A stretch of 64,000 nucleotides of DNA from Vibrio sp. SCSIO 43136 (GTDB lineage Bacteria; Pseudomonadota; Gammaproteobacteria; Enterobacterales; Vibrionaceae), in assembly GCF_023716565.1 (NCBI RefSeq), contig NZ_CP071848.1, forward strand, positions 248,001-312,000, given 5' to 3'. The notes under the pieces were generated by a model. It did no database searches and was not told the DNA's origin. It saw nothing but the letters and a program-made list of their open reading frames with translations. Shown here piece by piece: positions 56,977 through 64,000 of this stretch. The first letter of the stretch is position 1, and each line of letters begins with the position of its first letter. Both the position numbers and the translations under genes were made by a program.

Positions 56977-57474
56977 TTATTGCCATAAGCTCGTTAGTGA
57001 ACCAAGCAAGCCTTGGGAAGCGCCTTGGCTGGTGAGGTATTGCAAAATCACGGGGGCAAATTGACTGACCAAAGAAGGGTCTAGACCCAATGAACTGAAT
57101 ACTTTGTTAACACCGTCCATATTACTCGTAAGGCTTGAAAGCCCTGGTACCGAACTGTTTAACGAATCCATTCCCGGAATCAGGCTAGTTAGCTCAGACT
57201 GCTGTGAACTCCCTAATTGGCTAGATGCGAGAGACAGCAATGCACCGGCACCACCAGCGGCTTGAGTTGAGCTAACACCTAGGTTATCAGTAAGCAGGCT
57301 TACCAAAGGAGAGTCGCTGACACTTTGGCTTTGACCGAGCACATCTCCTGCAAGGGCTGTGAGTGATTGACTATCTGCCGAGGTATCTTTGTCTTTACTT
57401 AGGTTGAGGAAAGCATAACTTGGCTGGCTAAAAATGAATGAGCAGAGAGCGATTATTGTTAGAGTTTTCTTCAT
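56977..57474 (-). CDS. DUF2780 secreted protein
   Basis: 165 aa with a signal peptide (MKKTLTIIALCSFIFSQPSYA, cleaved near residue 21) and a Ser/Gly/Leu-rich low-complexity body; pattern GGAGALLSLASSQL and SLVSQFAPVILQYL matches DUF2780 (VcgC/VcgE) proteins of vibrios and other marine gammaproteobacteria. ATG 57474 is 7 nt after AGGA; GTG 57477 is the alternative. Function unknown, probably periplasmic. Confidence 0.82.
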   Translation of the reverse strand: MKKTLTIIALCSFIFSQPSYAFLNLSKDKDTSADSQSLTALAGDVLGQSQSVSDSPLVSLLTDNLGVSSTQAAGGAGALLSLASSQLGSSQQSELTSLIPGMDSLNSSVPGLSSLTSNMDGVNKVFSSLGLDPSLVSQFAPVILQYLTSQGASQGLLGSLTSLWQ

Positions 57475-57513
57475 CACAGCATCCTTGGTTTGTGATTGGT
57501 TACTTTTTCAATA

Positions 57514-57544
57514 TACAAAAAAAGCGATGCCTTGGCATCGCTTT
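57514..57544 (-). terminator. Terminator after fklB
   Basis: On the minus strand AAAGCGATGCC, loop AA, GGCATCGCTTT followed by TTTT. An 11-bp perfect stem. Confidence 0.88.
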
Positions 57545-57565
57545 ATAATTCCAAAAGTTGAGACA

Positions 57566-58186
57566 TTACAGAATGTCTAGAAGCTCAACTTCGAATACTA
57601 GTGCAGCATAAGGAGGGATAGCTGCGCCTGCGCCACGCTCACCGTATGCTAGATCTTGTGGGATGTATAGTTTCCACTTCGAACCAACAGGCATTAGCTG
57701 TAGAGCTTCAACCCAACCAGCGATAACGCCAGTTACAGGGAACTCAGCAGGTTGACCACGCTCTACAGAACTGTCAAATACAGTGCCGTCAGTCAGTTGA
57801 CCGTGGTAGTGTACGCGAACTTGCTTGTCAGAAGTTGGGATCTCACCAGTGCCTTCAGTGATGATTTCGTACTGAAGACCAGACTCAAGAACTGTTACTT
57901 CAGAACGTAGAGCGTTATCTTTTAGGAACGCTTCGCCGTCAGCTGCAGCAGCTTTCGCTTGTTCTTCACGAGCTGCTTGAGCGCGAGTGTGGATTTCTTG
58001 AAGTGCGTTGTTGATCTCGTCAACTTCGATTTCTGGCATTGAACCAGTAAGAGCTGTCGCAATACCTTTAGCGATAGCGTCAACGTTTAGACCTTCAAGA
58101 CCAGAACCCGCAAGTTGCTGACCCATTTGTAGACCGATACCGTAGCTAGCTTTTTGCTCTACAGTTTCTAGTTTGATTTCAGACAT
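57566..58186 (-). CDS. fklB: FKBP-type peptidyl-prolyl isomerase FklB
   Basis: FKBP22-type isomerase. 206 aa with no signal peptide: helical dimerisation domain (about 1-95) and FKBP domain ([55 protein letters not shown]). Divergent from ytfB, as in E. coli. Confidence 0.95.
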   Translation of the reverse strand: MSEIKLETVEQKASYGIGLQMGQQLAGSGLEGLNVDAIAKGIATALTGSMPEIEVDEINNALQEIHTRAQAAREEQAKAAAADGEAFLKDNALRSEVTVLESGLQYEIITEGTGEIPTSDKQVRVHYHGQLTDGTVFDSSVERGQPAEFPVTGVIAGWVEALQLMPVGSKWKLYIPQDLAYGERGAGAAIPPYAALVFEVELLDIL

Positions 58187-58314
58187 GGTGTCTCTCTTAA
58201 AAAATGTGATTTTTTACAGATTTGTGCCTCGAAAGCATACCAGTTCTACTAGCGTGAAGAAACGTTAAATGCCAATATGTAGCTAGGTTTCACGGTAATC
58301 TTGAGCAGTAAGGT

Positions 58315-58884
58315 ATGAATCGACGTCAACGTAAAAAAAGAACCGAATCATTTGGTGACAAGTTGCAGCGCCAATGGCAAGACCTCGACTTCAAACAAGC
58401 TCTTAGTCAGTTAAAGAGCTATCGCGACCGTTTACCTAAACTGCATCAAAGGATTATTGCTGCAATTGCTGTCGTTGTTGTCGTTTTGTTGCTGTTGCCA
58501 AGCCCTACCTCATTGCCAGAAATGAGCAATAGTGAGCAAGGTGAAGAGAGCCGAAAGACGGTCGAGCTCAATACCACTGGGCTTAGCGAGCAAAAAAATG
58601 ACCGAGTCGCAGCGCCGAAAGAGATCCCTTGGAAAGAGTACACCGTTAAGTCGGGGGATACTTTGGCTAAAGTTTTTCGCACCAACGGTTTGCCCATGAG
58701 TGACTTGAACGCACTGGCTAGAATTGAAGGCAGTGACAAGCCATTAAGCCAAATCAAAAAAGGTCAGTTGGTTCGTTATAAGCTCACTAATAACGGCGAG
58801 CTAGATATTATTCAAGTCGAAAAACAAGGTGGGGCAGTGATGTTTTTCCGTCTATCTGATGGCGGCTTTGGTCGTAGTAAGTAA
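58315..58884 (+). CDS. ytfB: Opacity-associated protein A / YtfB family cell-wall protein
   Basis: 189 aa: basic N-terminus with OapA_N-like segment (SYRDRLPKLHQRIIAAIAV), one membrane segment at about 46-62, and a C-terminal OapA/LysM-like domain from about 108 (EYTVKSGDTLAKVFRTNGLP, GQLVRYKLTNNGELDIIQVE). E. coli YtfB is linked to division and glycan binding. Its stop directly abuts the elaA stop on the other strand. Confidence 0.88.
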   Translation: MNRRQRKKRTESFGDKLQRQWQDLDFKQALSQLKSYRDRLPKLHQRIIAAIAVVVVVLLLLPSPTSLPEMSNSEQGEESRKTVELNTTGLSEQKNDRVAAPKEIPWKEYTVKSGDTLAKVFRTNGLPMSDLNALARIEGSDKPLSQIKKGQLVRYKLTNNGELDIIQVEKQGGAVMFFRLSDGGFGRSK

Positions 58885-59346
58885 CTACTGACTAACGGCT
58901 CTTCTCATATCGATATGGGGAATACCGTCTTCGAGATAAGAATCGCTATAAGCGATAAACCCATGTTGGTTGTAAAAACCTTGCAAGTGCTCTTGAGCCC
59001 CAATCTCGATGACATGGTCGGGAAATAGTGTCTCCATGTTAGTGAGTGCTTGCTCCATTAGCTTATGACCTAATCGATGACCACGTGCCGAAGCTTTAGT
59101 TGCGATTCGACCAATACTACTTGCCCCTGCATAGCTGACATCTTTATCCAATAACCTTGCACACGCCACCAATTCGTCGCCTTGATAGCCCAATAAGTGA
59201 TAAGTGCTCGTTAGCGTATCTTTGCCATCTAGTTCTGGGTAAGGGCAGTTTTGTTCTACGACAAATACATCGACTCTTAGTTTCAATAGCTCGTACAGCT
59301 GATGATTAGACAAAGATTCAAACGGTAGGCATTTCCATTGGTACAT
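58885..59346 (-). CDS. elaA: ElaA-type GNAT acetyltransferase
   Basis: 153 aa GNAT-fold protein. LLKLRVDVFVVEQNCPYPELDGKD is the ElaA signature near the start; the acetyl-CoA loop is GHRLGHKLMEQAL; the tail has GAQEHLQGFYNQHGFIAY. Substrate unknown. Confidence 0.9.
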   Translation of the reverse strand: MYQWKCLPFESLSNHQLYELLKLRVDVFVVEQNCPYPELDGKDTLTSTYHLLGYQGDELVACARLLDKDVSYAGASSIGRIATKASARGHRLGHKLMEQALTNMETLFPDHVIEIGAQEHLQGFYNQHGFIAYSDSYLEDGIPHIDMRRAVSQ

Positions 59347-59363
59347 CAGGGCAACTCCTTAAA

Positions 59364-59393
59364 CTAAAAAACCGCAGCACAGGGCTGCGGTTT
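59364..59393 (-). terminator. Terminator after cpdB
   Basis: On the minus strand AAACCGCAGC, loop, GCTGCGGTTTTTT. It lies between elaA and cpdB, both on the minus strand. Confidence 0.82.
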
Positions 59394-59412
59394 GATTCTA
59401 ATCGCTTGTGGG

Positions 59413-61374
59413 TTATTTTTGTAGGTCGATTCGGTAAACACCAAAACCAACATCATCGGTCGCCACACGCTCCATAGGGTATTGTGCTTTATTACCAATG
59501 AACTGTTTGGCTTTGTCACTCGGTGATGTCTCAAAGCGAATATCTAGCTTAGTGTCGCTCTTCACTGGTGCGAAAGACCAGTTGTTGTCGGCGCTAGGTA
59601 CCACTTGGCCTTTGTCTCGGCTAACGTTAGTGATGTAGTTTGCCAATACAGTTCGGTTCTCATCTGGAGAGTCAAAGGCAACAAATGCAGAACCAGTTCC
59701 TGGGAACTTGTTGCTGTAGGCGCGGTAGTTGTTGGTCGCAATGATAAAGTCTTGTTTTAGGTCGATAGGTTTACCTTGGAAAGTCAGGTTAACCACACGC
59801 TCTGAATCAGGATTGATCACTTTACAGTTACCGTTGTACTTCGCCGGTTGCGTAATATCGATTTGATAGTTTACGCCATCCATCACATCGAAGTTGTAGG
59901 TGCGGAAGCCATCCCAATCGATCAATGACTGAGGCTTACTCGACGTCACATCGATTTGATTGAATTGGCCTGCGCTACACTCCAGCCATTCTTTCACTTC
60001 ATGGCCTGTTACCTTAAGAGCAACAAGTGTGTTTGGATAGAGGTATAAATCGGCAGCGTTACGGAAGGTTAGCTGACCTGACTCCACTTCAGTGAAGTTA
60101 GCAGGGTCATTTTTACGACCGCCGGCTTTAAACGGTGCTGCCGCAGAAAGTACCGGGATACCGTCGAGGTCTGGGTCACCTTGGATGAAACGCTCGACAT
60201 AGTCTTTTTGCGCAAGGTTTACAATCTGTACTGTTGGGTCATCTTGCACCAATGCAAGGAAGCTATACATAACATCGCTAGCTTTACCAATTGGTTGGTT
60301 AACAAACTCACGAGTGCCAGCATGGTCTTCTTTTAGTACTTCAACCATCGCCGTATCAGCGTCAACTAGTGCTTGCTTGGTCTTCTTGTCGAAGATAGGG
60401 CGAGCTTCAGTCATCGCATCGACGACATTCCAATCATCACCTTCTTGCTTTAGCACAAGATCCATCACGCCCACGTGGCTGCCCCAACGGCCCGGCATAA
60501 CGGCAGCAACACCATTAATGGTGCCTTTCTTGTTATCAACGCCTTGAATATTGTCAAAGCCCTTACCTGGGAAAACAGCGTGTGAGTGACCAAAGGCGAT
60601 AGCGTCAATGCCTTCAACGTCTGCTAAGTAATAGGTGGAGTTTTCTGCGCCACGCTTGTAAGGGTCACTTGCTAGACCTGAGTGAGGTACGGCGACGATG
60701 ATATCCGCACCTTCAGCTTTCATCTGAGGTACCAGCTTTTCAGCAGTTTCTTTAATGTCTGCTGCAGTAACTTTGCCTTCTAGGTTTTTTTTATCCCACA
60801 CCATGATCTGTGGAGGCACGAAACCGATGTAACCAATTTGCACTTCTTGGTCATTGCCATCGTTATCTTTAAAGGTATGGGTTTTAATGATGTATGGCTT
60901 GAAGTAATGCTCGCCCGTTTTAGCGTCAAAAACGTTAGCACTGATGTAAGGGAAGTTTGCATCATTGATACTTTCTTTGAGGAAGTCTAAGCCGTAGTTA
61001 AACTCGTGGTTACCAATGTTACCTACATCATAGTCAAGTTGGTTCATTGCTTTATAAGCTGGGTGTAGCTCGCCAGGCTTGATGCCTTTTGAGGCCATAT
61101 AGTCACCCATTGGGCTGCCTTGAAGTAAATCACCATTGTCTACTAGCACGCTGTTTGTTACTTCACCTCGAGCCTGTTTTACCAAGCTTGCTGCACGGGT
61201 CAGACCAATTTTTTGCGATGGTTTATCTTTGTAATAATCGTAATCCATCAAGTTGGTGTGAATGTCGGTAGTTTCAATGATACGTAGTTTGATGGTGTCA
61301 GCGAATACAGGGTTTGCTGTCAGCATCATGCCACTGAGCACTGCGAGGGTAAGCGGTTTAACGGCCAGTTTCAT
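59413..61374 (-). CDS. cpdB: 2',3'-cyclic-nucleotide 2'-phosphodiesterase/3'-nucleotidase
   Basis: Periplasmic enzyme that hydrolyses 2',3'-cyclic and 3'-nucleotides for scavenging. 653 aa with a signal peptide cut after A25 (PVFA-DT). Metallophosphatase motifs are [38 protein letters not shown] and [11 protein letters not shown]; the C-terminal 5'-nucleotidase domain (about 370-600) contains the aromatic substrate-stacking region. No partner gene is adjacent. Confidence 0.95.
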   Translation of the reverse strand: MKLAVKPLTLAVLSGMMLTANPVFADTIKLRIIETTDIHTNLMDYDYYKDKPSQKIGLTRAASLVKQARGEVTNSVLVDNGDLLQGSPMGDYMASKGIKPGELHPAYKAMNQLDYDVGNIGNHEFNYGLDFLKESINDANFPYISANVFDAKTGEHYFKPYIIKTHTFKDNDGNDQEVQIGYIGFVPPQIMVWDKKNLEGKVTAADIKETAEKLVPQMKAEGADIIVAVPHSGLASDPYKRGAENSTYYLADVEGIDAIAFGHSHAVFPGKGFDNIQGVDNKKGTINGVAAVMPGRWGSHVGVMDLVLKQEGDDWNVVDAMTEARPIFDKKTKQALVDADTAMVEVLKEDHAGTREFVNQPIGKASDVMYSFLALVQDDPTVQIVNLAQKDYVERFIQGDPDLDGIPVLSAAAPFKAGGRKNDPANFTEVESGQLTFRNAADLYLYPNTLVALKVTGHEVKEWLECSAGQFNQIDVTSSKPQSLIDWDGFRTYNFDVMDGVNYQIDITQPAKYNGNCKVINPDSERVVNLTFQGKPIDLKQDFIIATNNYRAYSNKFPGTGSAFVAFDSPDENRTVLANYITNVSRDKGQVVPSADNNWSFAPVKSDTKLDIRFETSPSDKAKQFIGNKAQYPMERVATDDVGFGVYRIDLQK

Positions 61375-61685
61375 GATTTACTCCAATGGGTTTATTAACC
61401 TGACTAATGTAACAAAATGTTGTGCAATGAATTTTCTATGCGTCAGTTTAATGTGATCTATCTCGAATATTGATTTGCTAAACTGTTATCTCTGAAACAA
61501 AAATAGCCGCTAATTATGAATTTTTCCTTTCAGGCAGAAGCTTTTATTGATCTCTAACGGTGAGGTCCGCTGCAACTTTTTTAACTCCTTATCAACTTTT
61601 CGCATAAAAAATGAAATTTTAGAATTTCAGGTAATAACAAAGGGTGGTCATAATGCCTTCATTCAAGAAATAGGGATGTCGAGCA
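61375..61685. promoter_or_regulatory. 311-bp divergent region between cpdB and cobA
   Basis: Holds both promoters presumably; I see no clear sigma70 pair or CysB site by eye. A half-good CRP-like sequence (TGTGATCTATCTCGAA, 61452-61467) is about 80 bp upstream of cpdB. The 60-codon ORF at 61547-61729 overlaps cobA and has no support. Confidence 0.35.
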
Positions 61686-62543
61686 ATGACCAACTCACCA
61701 AGCAATTTGACGACGCTACCAAAAGGTAAGCCGAGCCTTGTAGGCTCCAGTAACAAATACGCCAGTTTGCGCCATGGTGAAGTTGCCATCGTCGGCGCAG
61801 GCCCTGGAGATCCCGATCTTCTCACCATTAAAGCTCTGCGTTACCTACAACACGCAGACGTTGTGTTGTACGACTACCTAGTCTCTGACGAAATCATGCA
61901 GCTGGTAAATCCAGACGCACAATTGGTTTGTGTCGGTAAGCGAGCAGGCCATCACAGTGTGCCGCAGCAGACCACCAATCAGCTGTTGGTCGATTTTGCC
62001 AAGCAAGGCAACAAAGTGGTGCGCATTAAAGGCGGCGATCCTTTTGTATTTGGTCGTGGCGGTGAAGAGCTTCAAGAACTTGCTCAATCAGGCATCGCAT
62101 TTCAAGTCGTGCCTGGTATTACTGCGGCTGCGGGGGCAACGGCCTACGCAGGTATTCCACTGACTCACCGTGATTACGCCCAGTCGGCACTGTTTGTTAC
62201 CGGTCATCTAAAGGCTGATAGCGATCAAATGGACTGGTCAACGCTGGCACGTGGCAAGCAAACACTGGTGATTTACATGGGGCTGATGAAATCGGCTCAT
62301 ATCCAACAACAGCTGATTGCCCACGGGCGAGCAGCAACAACCCCTATTGCGATCATTGAACGAGGTACTCAAGCGAATCAGCGAGTGTTCAAAGGTCAGC
62401 TTAATCAGTTATCCCAACTCGCCAGCCAGGCTGAAGCTCCGGCTTTAATCGTGGTAGGTGAGGTAGTGGCTCTGTCAGAGCAGCTCAACTGGTTCAACCC
62501 AACTCAAAAATCAGAGCCACTAGTGGCAAACGGTTTTGCATAA
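61686..62543 (+). CDS. cobA: Uroporphyrinogen-III C-methyltransferase
   Basis: SAM-dependent methylation of uroporphyrinogen III at C2 and C7 to precorrin-2, the branch to siroheme for sulfite and nitrite reductases. 285 aa with about 30 non-conserved N-terminal residues, then [46 protein letters not shown] and [20 protein letters not shown]. It lacks the CysG oxidase/ferrochelatase domain. Leads into cysD-cysN. Confidence 0.95.
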   Translation: MTNSPSNLTTLPKGKPSLVGSSNKYASLRHGEVAIVGAGPGDPDLLTIKALRYLQHADVVLYDYLVSDEIMQLVNPDAQLVCVGKRAGHHSVPQQTTNQLLVDFAKQGNKVVRIKGGDPFVFGRGGEELQELAQSGIAFQVVPGITAAAGATAYAGIPLTHRDYAQSALFVTGHLKADSDQMDWSTLARGKQTLVIYMGLMKSAHIQQQLIAHGRAATTPIAIIERGTQANQRVFKGQLNQLSQLASQAEAPALIVVGEVVALSEQLNWFNPTQKSEPLVANGFA

Positions 62544-62579
62544 GCCAAGACTTTGACGAATTAAGGAAGCGTAAAGACC

Positions 62580-63488
62580 ATGGACAAGCAAAGATTGACT
62601 CACCTGCAACAACTGGAAGCTGAAAGCATCCACATTATTCGTGAAGTAGCGGCAGAGTTTGATAACCCGGTGATGATGTATTCGATCGGTAAAGACTCTT
62701 CGGTAATGCTTCATTTAGCACGTAAAGCATTTTATCCGGGCAAGATCCCGTTCCCACTGCTGCACGTGGATACCGATTGGAAATTCAAAGAGATGATTGA
62801 GTTTCGTGATCGCACCGCCGAGAAATACGGCTTTGAGCTTTTGGTTCATAAGAACCCAGAAGGTCTGGCGATGGGCTGTAGCCCGTTTGTTCACGGCTCA
62901 TCTAAGCACACCGACATCATGAAGACCCAAGGCTTGAAGCAAGCGTTAGATAAATATGGTTTCGATGCGGCTTTTGGTGGTGCACGACGTGACGAAGAGA
63001 AATCTCGTGCCAAAGAGCGTGTGTATTCATTCCGTGACAAGAACCACACTTGGGACCCTAAAAACCAACGTCCAGAGCTTTGGAAAACGTACAACGGCCA
63101 GGTTAATAAAGGCGAGAGCATCCGTGTGTTCCCACTTTCAAACTGGACTGAGCTGGATATTTGGCAATACATCTATCTAGAGAATATCGAAATCGTACCG
63201 CTATATCTTGCCGACAAGCGGCCAGTCGTTGAGCGTGATGGCATGTTGATCATGGTTGATGACGATCGCATGGAGCTGCAAGAAGGCGAAAAGATTGAAC
63301 ACAAGAGTGTGCGATTTAGAACGCTTGGCTGCTACCCGTTAACAGGGGCCGTGGAGTCGGAAGCAAATACCCTAACGGGCATTATTGAAGAGATGTTGGT
63401 GGCGACATCGAGTGAGCGCCAAGGACGTGCGATAGACCACGATCAATCGGGATCGATGGAGCTCAAAAAGCGTCAAGGTTACTTCTAA
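62580..63488 (+). CDS. cysD: Sulfate adenylyltransferase subunit 2
   Basis: Adenylates sulfate to APS with the GTPase subunit CysN. 302 aa. PP-loop-type nucleotide site [36 protein letters not shown] and the end [10 protein letters not shown]. The ATG lies 36 bp after the cobA stop, and cysN follows after 17 bp. Confidence 0.97.
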   Translation: MDKQRLTHLQQLEAESIHIIREVAAEFDNPVMMYSIGKDSSVMLHLARKAFYPGKIPFPLLHVDTDWKFKEMIEFRDRTAEKYGFELLVHKNPEGLAMGCSPFVHGSSKHTDIMKTQGLKQALDKYGFDAAFGGARRDEEKSRAKERVYSFRDKNHTWDPKNQRPELWKTYNGQVNKGESIRVFPLSNWTELDIWQYIYLENIEIVPLYLADKRPVVERDGMLIMVDDDRMELQEGEKIEHKSVRFRTLGCYPLTGAVESEANTLTGIIEEMLVATSSERQGRAIDHDQSGSMELKKRQGYF

Positions 63489-63505
63489 GGATTGAGGAAT
63501 TAAAA

Positions 63506-64000
63506 ATGAACAGTGCGGTAGAAGCGCAGCTAGCGCAGTTGGGTATCGAGGGATACCTCAACCAACACCAACATAAATCACTATTACGCTTTTTGACTTG
63601 TGGTTCTGTCGATGATGGCAAAAGTACCCTAATTGGTCGTTTGCTCCACGATACTAAGCAGATCTATGAAGATCAGTTGGCGGCAGTGCACTCTGACTCT
63701 CAACGTGTCGGTACTACAGGTGAGCGCCCTGACTTGGCACTGCTAGTTGACGGCTTACAAGCCGAGCGAGAGCAGGGCATTACTATCGATGTCGCTTATC
63801 GCTATTTCTCAACTCAAACTCGTAAGTTCATCATCGCAGATACTCCGGGGCACGAACAGTACACCCGTAATATGGCAACAGGCGCATCCACTTGTGATGT
63901 TGCGGTGATCTTGGTGGATGCACGTAAAGGGATCTTGGATCAAACGCGTCGCCACTCATTTATCGCAGGTCTGCTAGGCATCAAGCAGTTCATTGTTGCT
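63506..64000 (+). CDS. cysN: Sulfate adenylyltransferase subunit 1 (partial)
   Basis: GTPase subunit of ATP sulfurylase; the first 165 codons are present and the gene runs off the right edge. G1 [16 protein letters not shown]2 [15 protein letters not shown]3 [15 protein letters not shown] 63506 is preceded by TTGAGGAATT. Whether cysC is fused or separate cannot be seen. Confidence 0.96.
   Translation, partial: MNSAVEAQLAQLGIEGYLNQHQHKSLLRFLTCGSVDDGKSTLIGRLLHDTKQIYEDQLAAVHSDSQRVGTTGERPDLALLVDGLQAEREQGITIDVAYRYFSTQTRKFIIADTPGHEQYTRNMATGASTCDVAVILVDARKGILDQTRRHSFIAGLLGIKQFIVA

Noticed and set aside
61452-61467. CRP site for cpdB
   Set aside because: TGTGATCTATCTCGAA has one perfect half but the second half is poor; not enough to list as a site on its own.
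61547-61729. 60-codon ORF upstream of cobA
   Set aside because: It overlaps the cobA start in another frame, has no domain and no clear ribosome-binding site.

Overview
The window is a piece of the larger chromosome of a Vibrio or close Vibrionaceae relative. The evidence is gene order and protein identity: mrcA divergent from pilMNOPQ-aroK-aroB-damX-dam, an argD-astA-astD arginine catabolic cluster next to crp, a GlyGly-CTERM extracellular nuclease of the Xds/ExeM type, and the yheU/yheT/yheS-kefGB-slyD-fkpA-tusDCB block running into the str, S10, spc and alpha ribosomal operons. Almost everything is core genome. I see no rRNA, tRNA, insertion sequence, prophage, integron or CRISPR array.

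Layout. 1-11.9 kb: partial mrcA (minus), the type IV pilus assembly operon pilMNOPQ, then shikimate genes aroK and aroB, damX, dam, rpe, gph and trpS. 11.9-16.7 kb: a two-gene unit of an outer-membrane porin and a large secreted nuclease, flanked by a long upstream region and a terminator. 16.7-22.3 kb: pabA and the argD-astA-astD-DUF1338 cluster with ArgR-like sites and a possible leader ORF. 22.4-28 kb, minus strand: crp, an orphan phosphoribulokinase, yheU, yheT, a TIGR02444-family gene and the ABC-F ATPase yheS. 28-35.5 kb: kefG-kefB-yheV, slyD, slyX, a WD40 lipoprotein, fkpA, yheO and tusDCB. 35.6-40.3 kb: str operon (rpsL, rpsG, fusA, tuf). 40.3-41.4 kb: a 7-bp tandem repeat and the bfd-bfr iron storage pair. 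41.5-55.5 kb: S10, spc and alpha operons (rpsJ to rplQ) with internal terminators and promoters. 55.5-64 kb: a MetY-type sulfhydrylase, a DUF2780 protein, fklB, ytfB/oapA, elaA, cpdB, then cobA-cysD-cysN (cysN runs off the window).

How genes work together: PilM-N-O-P-Q form the trans-envelope scaffold and secretin of a type IV pilus; AroK and AroB supply chorismate and PabA channels it to folate; ArgD, AstA and AstD carry out steps of the arginine succinyltransferase pathway (astB and astE are not here); Bfd releases iron from Bfr; TusBCD relays sulfur for tRNA thiolation; CobA makes the siroheme precursor needed by sulfite reductase while CysDN activates sulfate.

The observations that stand out against this ordinary background are (i) 19 perfect copies plus one variant of a 7-bp unit between tuf and bfd, G-quadruplex-capable on the minus strand and with a good Shine-Dalgarno/ATG at its edge, (ii) a perfect 18-bp inverted repeat between metY and the DUF2780 gene, (iii) a 14-codon ORF abutting argD beside ArgR-like boxes, (iv) the porin-nuclease unit, and (v) a probable alpha-operon promoter nested in a terminator hairpin. 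I cannot show that any of these is a new functional system; they are candidates. Everything here was read by eye, without database searches.
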